In this document: positions 44,698 to 55,221 of the stretch, one piece after another | Numbering within the stretch: the first letter of the stretch is position 1 | Layout of the letters: each line of letters starts with the position of its first letter | NCBI RefSeq assembly: GCF_006402735.1 | Contig: NZ_CP017174.1 | Coordinates: forward strand, 6,242,001 to 6,306,000 | Length of the DNA: 64,000 bases | Source of the DNA: Myxococcus xanthus | GTDB taxonomy: Bacteria > Myxococcota > Myxococcia > Myxococcales > Myxococcaceae | Reading direction: 5' to 3' | Notes under the pieces: generated by a model | Seen by the model: only the letters and a program-made list of their open reading frames with translations | What the model was told of the DNA's origin: nothing | Database searches by the model: none | Made by a program: the position numbers and the translations under genes

Positions 44698-44940
44698 TCA
44701 GTCCGGAAGCGGCGCCTGGCGTGGCGTCCCCATCAACTCCAAGGTGCGCAGGGCCACCTGGATGAGCGTCTGGGCGCACGGCTCACACCCGCCGCCACAG
44801 CACCGAGGCCAACGGCCTTCCGGGTTGCGCAGCAAAGGGCGCACACAGGATTGGTAGTAGCTGGGGAAGCCGAGCTCTTCGCTGGCGCGAACCAGCGCGG
44901 CTTCGAACGGAGGTGGCGCGGGGCTGGTGACGTCGGACAC
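44698..44940 (-). CDS. Small Cys-rich protein coupled to the response regulator
   Basis: 80 residues from the GTG at 44940; an in-frame ATG at 44994 would add 18 non-conserved-looking residues. No signal peptide. The centre holds a cysteine cluster RCCGGGCEPCAQT (CCxxxCxxC) plus one earlier Cys in YQSCVRP, a likely zinc or iron-sulfur site. The stop is 16 bases from the response regulator start, so they are co-transcribed and probably act together. Family not recognised. Confidence 0.65.
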   Translation of the reverse strand: MSDVTSPAPPPFEAALVRASEELGFPSYYQSCVRPLLRNPEGRWPRCCGGGCEPCAQTLIQVALRTLELMGTPRQAPLPD

Positions 44941-44998
44941 GGGGCTGTCATAACAGCCACCGTGTCCGCTGCCCACAAGCCCCGCGCCCGGCACGGAC

Positions 44999-47900
44999 TC
45001 AAGGTGTCACGAGAATCCGGGAGCCCACACGGCCGTCGTTGGCGGGATTCGCGTCCGGCGCACTGCCCGTGCTCACGTTCGCCCCCACGAACCACACGTC
45101 CCCGCTGTCCACGTTGTTGGCTCGCGAGGACACCGTCAGCGTCCGGCATTGGTTCCGGGAGAGCGTCACGCTCGTCTGGCCGACACGGACGTCTCCCGAC
45201 TCATCAATGCGCTCATCCCGCGACAGATAGGCATAGACGGTGGCGGCCCCCGACGACGTGCCGCGATTGCACACCGTCACCGACGTCGAATACGAGGCCC
45301 CCGTGCGGACCAAGGGAGGGCCGCTCACGGCCGTGACGGCGAAGTCGCTGCGGCCAGTGACGGCCAGTGGCACAGCGAAGGTGAATGCCCGCCGCACTGG
45401 CTCGGGCATCACCTCTTCCGGGTATCCCAGCCTTGCCACCAGACGGTAGGCCCCGTCCAGGGGGACGCTGGCCGAGCCTGACAGCACCACCGGCGCGCAT
45501 GCCCCCGTGGCCAGATTGGACGGCGTAGCCCGGACAGAAAGCGTAGTGACGGGGAAGCCATCCGTCGTCTCCAGCGCGAGGTGAATGGGCATCCCCCATG
45601 GCCATGTGGGGCCCCGATTGCACACGGTGGCCGTGGCGGTGAAGAACTCGCCCGGCCAGACGGCGGTTGGCGCCTGGAGCGCGGTGACGGCATGCCCCGT
45701 CACGGTCGTCACCCGGAACGCGTCCCCGGAGGCCAGGTTGTTGGATTCCACCGTCTCCCGGACGGCGTTCACGCCATCCACCATGGCTCCCAAGCGCCAG
45801 CCTCCTTCTGGTGGCGCATCCAACTCCACGTCCCACGAGCCACACTCGTCGGGCTCCAGGGACGGAATCGACACGGAGGCGCTCAAGGAGAACTCTGGCA
45901 CGGCGTCCCCGTCCTCCCCCCACATGGGGAACACGTCCAGGGACGCGCGCAGGGAACGCGCGTTACCCCGGTTGCAGACCGTCGCGACGGCGGGCATCGG
46001 GGCGGAGGGCCAGGTCACCGAGAGGTCGGTCGTCACGCCCGTCACCACCAGGTCCGGGCCGGAGCCAATCCCGACTATGGGGCCGACGAGCGCGTTGTCG
46101 TCCAGGTTCATTTCCCCTCCTTGCGGCGCGACGAGCTCCACTCGCGCCTTCACATGCACTTCACCGACCAACTGCGAGGGAACATTCCCCATCACGGGCA
46201 CCACGGCGCATCCCTTTGCCAGCGCGCCAAAGGTCCTCGTGCCAACGGAGGTCCCCACCTCCGACTCCAGGCCATCCTCCGACATCAAGACGTGGATGAG
46301 CAGCTCGCTGGCGGCAACGCTGCCGGTGTTGCAGACGGTGACCTCCGTGATGAAGGGCTCCCCACCGGACAGCGCGTTCCGCTCCGGCGCGATGCGTGTC
46401 ACCGAAAGCTCCGCATGATTTCCCACGCGCAGGTCCACGGCTTTGAAGTTGTTGTCCACGTGGGCCTCCGTCAACACCGCCTCAGGGTCCAGCTCCGCCT
46501 CCAGCCGCCACAAGCGGTGCGCGACCGCGTTCAGCCCCAAGGGCTCTTCCCACTCCGCGCACTGGTTCGCGGCCAGGGAGGGGACGATCCGGTAGAAGGC
46601 GCGCACTCCATGGTCGGCCACCGTGCCGCCCGCTCGCAGTTGAAAGCGGACGTCGGCGGACTGCCCCGGAACATTGCCCTGGTTGCAGACAGTGATTCGG
46701 ACCGGAAGCGGCCCATTGCTCGCCTCCACCTGAGGCGCCTTCAACGCGGCAATGACGTAGTCCGGCATCTCCCCCACCAGCAACGCGGACACCGGACTGC
46801 GGTTGTTGGCTTCGTCGTCCTCGGGCTGCTCATCCAGCGGGTCCGCGATGGCCGCCACATACCAGCGCCCCGGCTGCGACACCTGCCCCTGCAGCAGGAC
46901 GGCCTCGCAGCGCCCGGCCGGAAGGAAGAGGCCTGGCTGCCGGTTCAACTCCGTGTCCGTCGCATCGACGTGCGCATCGGCGGACAGGAAGAGAGACACG
47001 GACGTCACGCCGTCCAGCCTGCCTCGGTTGCAGACACGAACGGAGGCGGTGAACGGCGCATCCGGGAACACGACGGAGGGAAGCACTGCCGACTCCGTGA
47101 CGAAATCCGTTCCCGTGCTCTCGACATACACCTGCAACACGGGCCCCACGTTGTTCGTCTCGTCGTACTCGCGAACCGTGCCTCGGGTGCTGGAGATCGC
47201 TCCCAGGAAGAAGGTTCCCGCGGCCTCGATGACCGCGGGAATGGCGTGCTCCGCGCATTGGCCGGGCGCCAGGGTGCCCAAGGACGCCTCCCCGAGCACC
47301 GGGTCCTCGGGCGTCACCCGGGCAAGCCGTGAGGCATGCAGCGCCACCCACGCGGACGCAGGCCCCCTGCCGTCGTTGCATACCCGCACCGTTCCCGTGA
47401 AGGGCTGCCCCGGCTCCACCGTGGCCGGCGCGCGGACGGCCTCCGTCACGAGATCCGCGAGCCCATCCTCCACGGAGATGGGTTGGCTGAAGCCCTCGTT
47501 GTTGTGTTCGTTGAACTCCGCCACCACGTTATCGGGGTCCACGATGGCGACGACGTACGTGGAAGACCAGGACGACACTTCGGGAAAGAGATACAGCGAC
47601 AACGCCACGCGCCTGCACGCACCGGGCGCCAAGGACACAGTGGCCGTCGCGAACCCCTGGTCCAACCGGACCTCCGGCAGCGGCTGAACGCTGAATCCCA
47701 CCAGCGCATGGCTGACGGACGTGGTCCCCTGGTTGCAAACCGTTGCGTCCACCGCCAGCGGCACATCCGGCCGGGCTGCCGCGGGCGCATCCACGGCCGT
47801 GACGACCAGGTCCGGCTTGGAGCCGATGCCCATGCGGCGCCCGACACTGGCATTGTTCGCCGTGCTGGCTTCCTCTCCCCACCGCTGCGCATCCACCACG

Positions 47901-50900
47901 GCACCGAAGTACCATTCGCCTTCCCGGGAAGGCTGGGCGTGGATGGAGGCCTCTCGCAAGACGCAGGTCCCGGGCGCCAATCCCTCCACGAGCATCGAGC
48001 CCGCGACCTGCACATCATCCCGGGAGATGACCGCGTCCAACGACAGGTAGGGCGTCAGCACCGCGCTACCGGAAGCCGTTCCCTGGTTGCAGACCGTCAT
48101 CCGCGCCGGGAACGTTCCGCCGAACGCCACGCTCTCTGGCACCACGACCGAGGTCACGACGAAATCGGGCAGCGCCGCGAACCGCACGGGCACGCCGTCG
48201 TGCACGTTGTTCTCTTCCGCCAGCTCGGACACCTGAGCGCTCCGATCAACCAGCGCCCCCACGAACCAGGTTCCCGACCGTTGTGAGTCCCCGGGAACGG
48301 TGACTGGAAGCGTGGCGCACTGCCCCTGCCCCAATTCGCCCGTCGGCACGGGGCCGAAATGCCCATCCTCGACGGAGTGGCTCGGGTCCCGGGACAGGAA
48401 CACCGTCACGTCCGACTGCGCCTCCACGGTGCCCTGGTTGCATACCGTGACGTCGGCATGGAAGGCGTCGGCCGGCCGGACAGCCGTGGGTGCATCAACG
48501 GCGGTGACGACGAAGTCCGGCAACTGCCCGACGCGCACGGGAAGGACGGGCCCCGTGTTGTTCTCCACCACGAGCTCCCGCATGCCGTGGATGGGTTTGA
48601 GCTCGGAAGACAGGAACCAGAGACCCTCGCCATGGTTCGCAGTCACCGTGCTGGCCAGGGTGACGCACCGTCCCGGGGGCAAGTACGGCACATCAAGCTC
48701 CCAGGCCGGCGCGCCACGCGAGGCCCCCGCCCCGCTCCGAGCAAAGTAACCACTCACCACGCCGTAGTAGCTCTCCAGGTTGCCCTGGTTGCACACCTGG
48801 GTCGCGACCTGGAACGACGCGCCAGGCCGGACACCAGACGGAGCATCCATGCGACGGATGACGAGGTCAGGCCCCGAGCCGATGCTCACGGGGACCACCT
48901 GGCTCCCATTGTTCGTTTCGGACAACTCGGCCCGCGTCTGCTCCGCATCGGCGAGCGCCCCAATGTAACGAACGCCCTCAATCCACTCGGGTGGCCTCGG
49001 AACGAGCGACAGCTCCGCCGAGGCGCAGCGTCCCGCGCCCAACGTGCCGAAGCTCCAAGTCTCCAGCAGTGCGTCGTGGGTCGTCACGTCCACGTCGACC
49101 GACTGATAGAAGGACACCTCTACGTCTCCCGCGACGGAGCCCACGTTGCAGACCTCGACGAGAGCGGGAAGAGACATCCCGAAATCCACGTTCGAAGGCA
49201 TGGAAAGCCGGGTGACGACGAAGTCGGGCAGCGCCCCGATGCCGACCGGAAAACCCTTGCTCGTGTTGTTGTCCCGACGCAGCTCGGCTGCCGTGCCATA
49301 CGGGTCCACCACCGCGCCCACGTACCAGACGCCACTTGAAGGCACCCAGAGACTCACGGGCGCGTCGACCGTGGTGCACGCACCGGGCGCCAGCGGCCCC
49401 ACGGGCACCGCGCTCAGGGGCATGTCCGCGGCGGTGATGGTCGCATCCTCGGACAGCACGAGCGCCAGGTCCGCCTCCCCGGCCACGGTCCCCACGTTGC
49501 ACACCTGCACGGCAATGGTGGCGGCCTCAGCCGAAGCAGCACGCGTGACGGGAACATTCACACTCCCCACCGTGAAGTCCGGCAGCGCGCCCACGCCCAA
49601 GCGCGCCGTGCGGACGTTGTCGTCTTCACGCGGCTCCGCCCAGGCGCCGTCCGGGTTCGCCACCGCGCTGACGGTGTACATGCCTTCGAACGACACGCCG
49701 GAGGCTGCTTGCACGTTCACCGTGGAGCACTGCCCGGGCGCCAGGGACTCCGTCATTGTCTCGCCCAGGGTGTGCTGCGCCGGTGCGTAGAAGGGAGACC
49801 AATCGCGGACCAGCCGCACAGGCGTGGCCCCGGAAGAACCGCCCTCGTTGCACACGGTGACTCGCGCGGAGAAGGCCTGCCCTGGAAGTACCGACGAAGG
49901 AACCTCCAGCCCGGTTACTGCGAAGTCAGGCGCCAGGCCGACGATCAACTCCCGGACGTCGACGTTGTCGTCCCACTGAAGTTCCTGCTCCCCATGGGAA
50001 TACACCATGGCGCCCCAGAACCAGCGAACTTCGGGGAGTTCCCATCGAGGACTGGAGACGGGCACCGGGACGCGGAGGAGCACGCATTGCCCCTGCGCAA
50101 GCGGTTCGAAGTCGTGCATCCCCTGCACGGCATCCACATTCCCGTCAAACACAGCATCCTCCGACCGGAAGACGTACACGTAGCCGGACGCGCGCAATGT
50201 CCCCTCATTGCACACACGCACCTGCGTGGTGAAACGAACGTTGGGGGGTTGGACGGAAGGCATCTCCACGATATCAACGGAGAAGTCCGACCCCACGGCC
50301 ACGGACAGAGGACCTCCCGCCAGGGCGTTGTTGTCCTCCCGGGGCTCGCGCTCGACGTCCAGCGAGTCCACCAGCGCGCCCAGCACGCCCTGGGTGGGCG
50401 CAGAGGGCGCGGTGAGCGAGACCTCCCGCGTGACACACTGACCTCGCTCCAGGGAGCCGACCGGCATGCCCCCCAGCGGCAGGTCGGCCCGGGAGATTCG
50501 CGAGGTCCGGGCCAGCACGATGGCGACGTCCGTCGAGCCTCGGGCAGCGCCCTCGTTGCACACCGTCACCTTCGCCGTGAAGGCAGTGCCCGGTGCCACC
50601 GTTCTGGGCGCGGACACGGCCGTCACGGCGAAGTCAGCCACGCGCCCGAGCGAGACCTGCCCTCCCGCGAGGGCGTTGTTGTCCACACGCAGCTCATTGC
50701 GCGGGAACATCTCGGGATACGGGTCCACGATGGCGCCCACGGTGAAGACGCCCGGCCACAGCGAGCCAGCGTGCGATGGCACCTTGATGGACACGCACTG
50801 CCCCGCCTGTACGAGCCCGGTCTCCGCCCAGCCGGCGAAGAGGTCATGGACCGTGATGTCCGCGTCCTGCGATAGGACGACCATCACATCCGTGTTCCAA

Positions 50901-52897
50901 TCCCGGAGCCCCTGGTTGCACACCGTCACGTCCGTGAAGAAGCCCTGGCCCGGGGACACACCCGCCGGGGCCAGCACGGACGTCACCATGAGGTCCGGCC
51001 AATCTCCCACGTTCACGGGCACCAGCGGGGACGAGGTGTCGTTCTCCTCGAATGCATCCTGCGTCCAGACGTGTGCATCCAGGAGCAGCCCCATCGGACG
51101 GGCGTACTGCAACTGCACCGGCACGTCGTGACGGACGCACACGCCAGGGGCGATGGAGGGCAGGAACTGGAATGCCAACGTCTCCGCCCACAAAGCGCCG
51201 CGCGTCATCCGGGAACGAATGTCCAGACTGCCGGCGGGAGATGAAGCATTGCCTTGGTTGCACACCGTGGCCCGGACCATGAACCGAGAAAGCTCGTGGA
51301 CGCTGACAGGCGCCTTCAGGAACGTGACGGCGAGGTCATGGCCAAGCCCCAGGAACACGCGCCTGCCGACGAACGTGTTGTTGTCCTCGTCCAGCTCCGC
51401 CCAGAGGCCGCCCGCATCTGCGAACGCCAGCAGGTACCGAGGCCCGGGAAGGGAATGGCTCGAGTGGATCGACACAGGCCCCGTCGCGCATTGCCCGGGC
51501 GCCAGGAAGCCGAAGCCCAGGCTGCCCGCGCTGGGCTCGGGGAGGACGAGTTCTTCGTCTGCGGACCAGTAAAGACCCACGTCCACGGGAGCGCCCACGG
51601 TGCCGTCATTGCACACCGTGACGCGAGCCGTGCCATCCGCCCACGCCGAGAGCGCCCCGGGCGCTTCAATGGCGACGATGCGGAAGTCCGGCGCCTCCCC
51701 AACCAGGATCCGGCTCGCCGGTCCCACGTTGTTGTCCCAGAAGGACTCGTCCCAACGCGCCCACCGCGCGTTCGCGACAGCGCCCACATACCAGATCCCG
51801 TCGACGATTCCGGGAACGGACGCCTCCACCCGCGTCCGGGCACACTGCCCCGCCGCCAGCGGCGCCACCTGCGCAGAACCGATGAGACGGTCCTCGGCCA
51901 CGACAACGGGATGGGCGGACAGCAGGAGCTCCACCTCGAACGACGTCGGCATGGACCGGGTGCCTTGGTTGCACACCGTGACCTCCGTCCAGAACGGCAT
52001 GGTGCCTGTCACGCTCGACGGCACGTCCACCTTCGTGACGATGAGGTCTGGCATCTCCGCGAACGTCAGTTGTCCCCCCACCCAGAGGTTGTTGCCAGGA
52101 ACCAGGTCTGCATGCAGCTCCCAGGGATAGGCATCCACCAGGGCCCCCACATAGCCACGCATGAAGTGGCCCGTGCGGCTGACGTGAAGCTCCACGTCCT
52201 CACAGCCACCGGGGTCGAGGAAGAGGCCGCCCGTCCAGGTCTCGACCTTGTCATCCGCCGTGAGGACGGCATCTTCCGAAAGCAGGAGGTCGACGGTGGC
52301 ATTGGCGACGAGCGTGCCGCGGTTGCACACCGTCGCCGTCGCCACGATGGGCCGCCCGAATTCGACGACGGCCGGTGCGCGGAATGCAGTGATGACGAAG
52401 TCGGGCCCATCCCCCACGCCCAGGGTTTCGCCCTGGAACACGTTGTTCGCCTCGTCGGCTTCTTCCACCTGCCCGTCCGCGTCCACGACGGCGGCGACGA
52501 AGTGCGCGCCCGCCAGCGCCGCGTCCATCCTCACCCAGCCTTGGACGCGCTCACAGGCAGAGGCCTCCAGCCCATCCACGGCCCGGCGCAGCAGCGTGGG
52601 GTCCGTGGACGTGGAGTCACGGCCCTGGGAGAGCCGCACCTCCGCGACGAAGGGCCCTGCGGGAAACGGCATGCGGTTGCACACCTCGACGGAGACATGG
52701 ACGTCGTCCCCAACGCGGGCCGCGGACGGCAGCGACAACCGGCGCACTACCAGGTCGGGAAGCGTCCCCGGCGCAAGCTGGGTCAGCGCCCCTTGCGGTC
52801 CTGGAGGAAGGCGCTCAACGGACGTCTCCTGCGGACCACACGCGACCAGCGACACTTGCAGCGCAAGTCCCAATACCCACGCAAACCTTGACGGCAT
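44999..52897 (-). CDS. Giant CARDB-repeat lipoprotein (22 repeats)
   Basis: 2,632 residues from the ATG at 52897, whose signal peptide ends in a lipobox-like VACG. I count 22 tandem CARDB-like Ig sandwiches of about 115-120 residues. Each opens with PDFVVT-type strands, then V-x-V-C-N-x-G-T, a middle L-A-P-G-Q-C, and ends E-x-x-x-D-N-N. The Cys in VCN and the Cys in GQC recur in almost every unit, implying one disulfide per domain. The last unit ends in a polar tail. It is a surface or secreted stalk or adhesin-like protein. Single-gene unit. Confidence 0.9.
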   Translation of the reverse strand: MPSRFAWVLGLALQVSLVACGPQETSVERLPPGPQGALTQLAPGTLPDLVVRRLSLPSAARVGDDVHVSVEVCNRMPFPAGPFVAEVRLSQGRDSTSTDPTLLRRAVDGLEASACERVQGWVRMDAALAGAHFVAAVVDADGQVEEADEANNVFQGETLGVGDGPDFVITAFRAPAVVEFGRPIVATATVCNRGTLVANATVDLLLSEDAVLTADDKVETWTGGLFLDPGGCEDVELHVSRTGHFMRGYVGALVDAYPWELHADLVPGNNLWVGGQLTFAEMPDLIVTKVDVPSSVTGTMPFWTEVTVCNQGTRSMPTSFEVELLLSAHPVVVAEDRLIGSAQVAPLAAGQCARTRVEASVPGIVDGIWYVGAVANARWARWDESFWDNNVGPASRILVGEAPDFRIVAIEAPGALSAWADGTARVTVCNDGTVGAPVDVGLYWSADEELVLPEPSAGSLGFGFLAPGQCATGPVSIHSSHSLPGPRYLLAFADAGGLWAELDEDNNTFVGRRVFLGLGHDLAVTFLKAPVSVHELSRFMVRATVCNQGNASSPAGSLDIRSRMTRGALWAETLAFQFLPSIAPGVCVRHDVPVQLQYARPMGLLLDAHVWTQDAFEENDTSSPLVPVNVGDWPDLMVTSVLAPAGVSPGQGFFTDVTVCNQGLRDWNTDVMVVLSQDADITVHDLFAGWAETGLVQAGQCVSIKVPSHAGSLWPGVFTVGAIVDPYPEMFPRNELRVDNNALAGGQVSLGRVADFAVTAVSAPRTVAPGTAFTAKVTVCNEGAARGSTDVAIVLARTSRISRADLPLGGMPVGSLERGQCVTREVSLTAPSAPTQGVLGALVDSLDVEREPREDNNALAGGPLSVAVGSDFSVDIVEMPSVQPPNVRFTTQVRVCNEGTLRASGYVYVFRSEDAVFDGNVDAVQGMHDFEPLAQGQCVLLRVPVPVSSPRWELPEVRWFWGAMVYSHGEQELQWDDNVDVRELIVGLAPDFAVTGLEVPSSVLPGQAFSARVTVCNEGGSSGATPVRLVRDWSPFYAPAQHTLGETMTESLAPGQCSTVNVQAASGVSFEGMYTVSAVANPDGAWAEPREDDNVRTARLGVGALPDFTVGSVNVPVTRAASAEAATIAVQVCNVGTVAGEADLALVLSEDATITAADMPLSAVPVGPLAPGACTTVDAPVSLWVPSSGVWYVGAVVDPYGTAAELRRDNNTSKGFPVGIGALPDFVVTRLSMPSNVDFGMSLPALVEVCNVGSVAGDVEVSFYQSVDVDVTTHDALLETWSFGTLGAGRCASAELSLVPRPPEWIEGVRYIGALADAEQTRAELSETNNGSQVVPVSIGSGPDLVIRRMDAPSGVRPGASFQVATQVCNQGNLESYYGVVSGYFARSGAGASRGAPAWELDVPYLPPGRCVTLASTVTANHGEGLWFLSSELKPIHGMRELVVENNTGPVLPVRVGQLPDFVVTAVDAPTAVRPADAFHADVTVCNQGTVEAQSDVTVFLSRDPSHSVEDGHFGPVPTGELGQGQCATLPVTVPGDSQRSGTWFVGALVDRSAQVSELAEENNVHDGVPVRFAALPDFVVTSVVVPESVAFGGTFPARMTVCNQGTASGSAVLTPYLSLDAVISRDDVQVAGSMLVEGLAPGTCVLREASIHAQPSREGEWYFGAVVDAQRWGEEASTANNASVGRRMGIGSKPDLVVTAVDAPAAARPDVPLAVDATVCNQGTTSVSHALVGFSVQPLPEVRLDQGFATATVSLAPGACRRVALSLYLFPEVSSWSSTYVVAIVDPDNVVAEFNEHNNEGFSQPISVEDGLADLVTEAVRAPATVEPGQPFTGTVRVCNDGRGPASAWVALHASRLARVTPEDPVLGEASLGTLAPGQCAEHAIPAVIEAAGTFFLGAISSTRGTVREYDETNNVGPVLQVYVESTGTDFVTESAVLPSVVFPDAPFTASVRVCNRGRLDGVTSVSLFLSADAHVDATDTELNRQPGLFLPAGRCEAVLLQGQVSQPGRWYVAAIADPLDEQPEDDEANNRSPVSALLVGEMPDYVIAALKAPQVEASNGPLPVRITVCNQGNVPGQSADVRFQLRAGGTVADHGVRAFYRIVPSLAANQCAEWEEPLGLNAVAHRLWRLEAELDPEAVLTEAHVDNNFKAVDLRVGNHAELSVTRIAPERNALSGGEPFITEVTVCNTGSVAASELLIHVLMSEDGLESEVGTSVGTRTFGALAKGCAVVPVMGNVPSQLVGEVHVKARVELVAPQGGEMNLDDNALVGPIVGIGSGPDLVVTGVTTDLSVTWPSAPMPAVATVCNRGNARSLRASLDVFPMWGEDGDAVPEFSLSASVSIPSLEPDECGSWDVELDAPPEGGWRLGAMVDGVNAVRETVESNNLASGDAFRVTTVTGHAVTALQAPTAVWPGEFFTATATVCNRGPTWPWGMPIHLALETTDGFPVTTLSVRATPSNLATGACAPVVLSGSASVPLDGAYRLVARLGYPEEVMPEPVRRAFTFAVPLAVTGRSDFAVTAVSGPPLVRTGASYSTSVTVCNRGTSSGAATVYAYLSRDERIDESGDVRVGQTSVTLSRNQCRTLTVSSRANNVDSGDVWFVGANVSTGSAPDANPANDGRVGSRILVTP

Positions 52898-53132
52898 TAC
52901 GCCCCCTCCACGTCCGAGGCGGACCTGGACGACTGCTATCAACGCCCCTGACGGCTCGACAGCTCTTTAGCAAACAACCCCTACGCTTGAGGAGATGGCG
53001 CAGGACGAATGCGCGCGCGGGCCAGGACAGAACCCGGGTGTCACGAGGCACCCATGTCTGACAATTCCATGAGTCCCGAGATGGCTGTCTGGAGTTACGG
53101 AATTCGAGCCCCGAAGGAGCGACGGTCGCGGC

Positions 53133-53978
53133 TCAAAGCAACGAGGATTGGGCTGACACTTCGGGCGCGCTCGTCAGGGGCTGGCACGTGGCACACCAGT
53201 ACGTGTTCCGCCCGCCGAGGCGTTGATGGGAAACGGGCGTGGCGCAGCGCGGGCACGGCGCCCCAGCGCGGCCGAACACGTTGCGCCGGTGCTTCGCCTG
53301 GCCTTGAACGCCGAAGAGGTCTCGCTGGGTGCCGCGCAAGCGGAGCCCTTCATCGAGCACCGCCTGGATGGCGCGGTCCAGCCGCACCACCTCATCGGCC
53401 GTGAGGGACGACGCCAGCCGGCGTGGCTCAATCCCCGCCTGCCACAGGCTCTCGTCCGCATCCCGGTTGCCGAGCCCCGCCACCACCCGCTGGTTGAGGA
53501 GCACCGTCTTGAGGGGACTTTTCCGCCGCCGCAGTTGACGCGCCAGCACCGCTGGGGTGAACCCCTCTCCCAGCGCCTCTGGCCCGAGTTCGTCCAGCTT
53601 CAAGCGCGCGGCCAGCTCATCGGAAGGCGCCAGGGCGATGCGCGCGTAGCCCAGCGAGTCCGTGAACTGCAACTCCTCGCCGCCCTCCAACTCGAGCACC
53701 ACCAGTGTCGAAGACGGGCGCTCACTCCCCTTGGGGCGCAGCGCCAATTCACCGAAGAGCATGAAGTGCAGCGCGAGCGTCGTCCCGTCATCGAGCGCGA
53801 GCAAGATGAACTTGGCCCTTCGGTTCGCGGCGGTGACCTGCCGCCCCTTCAAGGCTTCGATGAAGTCCGGCGGCGACGGGAAGCGAACGACAGCGGGAAC
53901 CAGGACCTCCGCCCCCACGAAGCGGCGGCCCAGGACGGCTTGCTGCAAGTCCCGGGTGATGATTTCGACTTCAGGCAC
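53133..53978 (-). CDS. Fpg/Nei-family DNA glycosylase
   Basis: 281 residues from the GTG at 53978, chosen because it gives the catalytic Pro2-Glu3 N-terminus (MPEVEIITRDL). The family excises oxidised bases and cleaves the abasic strand. Seen: RAKFILLALDDGTTLALHFMLFG, the H2TH segment (LLNQRVVAGLGNRDADESLWQAGIEP; usually GNIYA or GNxxxDE), and the C-terminal zinc finger CPRCATPVSH...YWCATCQ. Fpg versus Nei substrate preference is not clear. It lies 156 bases behind rtcA on the same strand, so nucleic-acid repair genes are grouped. Confidence 0.9.
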   Translation of the reverse strand: MPEVEIITRDLQQAVLGRRFVGAEVLVPAVVRFPSPPDFIEALKGRQVTAANRRAKFILLALDDGTTLALHFMLFGELALRPKGSERPSSTLVVLELEGGEELQFTDSLGYARIALAPSDELAARLKLDELGPEALGEGFTPAVLARQLRRRKSPLKTVLLNQRVVAGLGNRDADESLWQAGIEPRRLASSLTADEVVRLDRAIQAVLDEGLRLRGTQRDLFGVQGQAKHRRNVFGRAGAPCPRCATPVSHQRLGGRNTYWCATCQPLTSAPEVSAQSSLL

Positions 53979-54134
53979 CTCTGCCACGCGGGCGTCTCCT
54001 CCGCACATGCATGGTGCCGGCGCCTGGCGTCGCGCTACGAAGACGCCCATCCGCCATGGCGCCCGGCTGCCCTCCGAGCGGAGCGCGCGGCGCTGCGCCC
54101 CAGGGCCGTCCGCCAACGGACGCGCCCCGGGGGC

Positions 54135-55151
54135 TCAGGCGCGGACTTCCACCTCGCGAACCTCGCGAGACACCTCCCGCACCTCGACCTTCACATCGAG
54201 GAACTGGGCGATAGTCTGGAGCTGCGTCTCGGCATGCCCATCCAGCGGCAGCGTGCGGAACGTGCCGCCCTTCGCCAGCGCCATGAGGAGTAACAGCTGG
54301 TCACACAGGTGCTCGCCCACCGGCACGCCCGCATCAAGGTAGCGCTTCACCTCTTCAGCGACCTGCTCGGCCACGACCTCCGCCCGCTTCCCGCGCTCAC
54401 CGAAGCCGGTGAAGACCTCCGTCACGTGATCGCTCTCCACCTCGGCGACCAGCACGTTGCCGGGCCCCAGCGGACGTTTCAGCTCCTCCGTCCGGAGTTC
54501 ATCGGGCCGCCACTTCAGCGCCGCCCCCGCCGTGCCCAGCTCGCGCTGCGCCACGTCGAACGGAATCATCGCAATCACGGCCTTCAGGTCGCGACGGACC
54601 ACGCGCCCCCGCTCCAGCAAGTGCAGCGGCTTCAGCGGCGCGGGTCGCACGTCGACCCGGAACCGCCCGCCCCCGGCCGGGAAGAAACCGGCACGCTCCA
54701 GGGTCGCCTCCACGGACGGCCCCATGCGACGGACCAGCGGCAGATACGCCCGCTGGAGGAAGTCGAACGGTGGTGCCATGGGGTTGTGCGTCCCCCCCTC
54801 CAACATCAGCGTGGAAGGCCCGTCCGCCAGGAGCAGCGCCGGAAGCACCGTCTGGAGCACCAGCGTCGCGCTGCCCGCGGTGCCTACCGCGAAGTGGTAG
54901 TTCCCCGCGGCCAGGGCACTCGGCCGGAAGGTCAGCTCGCGTGAGCCGAGCTCCGCGCCCGACACCTCCGCGGCCCCCACGGCCTCCGCGGCCTTCACCG
55001 ACGTCAGGTGCTGGCGCAGCAGGCCCGGCTTCTTCCGGCCCGCGCGGATGTTCTGGATGGTGAAGGGCTTGCCCGTCACCAGCGACAGCGCCAGCGAGGT
55101 GCGCAGCACCTGCCCCCCACCCTCACCCAATGAACCATCGATGCGCACCAT
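54135..55151 (-). CDS. rtcA: RNA 3'-terminal phosphate cyclase
   Basis: 338 residues. It converts RNA 3'-phosphate ends to 2',3'-cyclic phosphates using ATP, through a histidine-AMP intermediate. Landmarks: IDGSLGEGGGQVLRTSLALS, RKKPGLLRQHLTSVKAA, GGTHNPMAPPFDFLQ, GFFPAGGGR, and the C-terminal catalytic His block near VGEHLCDQLLLLMALA. Second gene of the rtcBA operon, 162 bases behind rtcB with a structured intergenic RNA between. Expression is probably controlled by RtcR through sigma-54. Confidence 0.97.
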   Translation of the reverse strand: MVRIDGSLGEGGGQVLRTSLALSLVTGKPFTIQNIRAGRKKPGLLRQHLTSVKAAEAVGAAEVSGAELGSRELTFRPSALAAGNYHFAVGTAGSATLVLQTVLPALLLADGPSTLMLEGGTHNPMAPPFDFLQRAYLPLVRRMGPSVEATLERAGFFPAGGGRFRVDVRPAPLKPLHLLERGRVVRRDLKAVIAMIPFDVAQRELGTAGAALKWRPDELRTEELKRPLGPGNVLVAEVESDHVTEVFTGFGERGKRAEVVAEQVAEEVKRYLDAGVPVGEHLCDQLLLLMALAKGGTFRTLPLDGHAETQLQTIAQFLDVKVEVREVSREVREVEVRA

Positions 55152-55221
55152 GACGACTCCCTCCTTGCTGCTCGCGACTCACGAACCACCCGGCACGCAC
55201 TGACACCACCGTGAAAATAGC

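Noticed and set aside
45581-52891. Long plus-strand frames across the CARDB gene
   Set aside because: They repeat only because the real gene repeats. Composition is Arg/His/Gln-rich and they lack start signals.
44999-52897. Repetition that might suggest a CRISPR or tandem DNA array
   Set aside because: The period is about 350 bases and matches protein domains with diverged DNA, with no short exact repeats and unique spacers.
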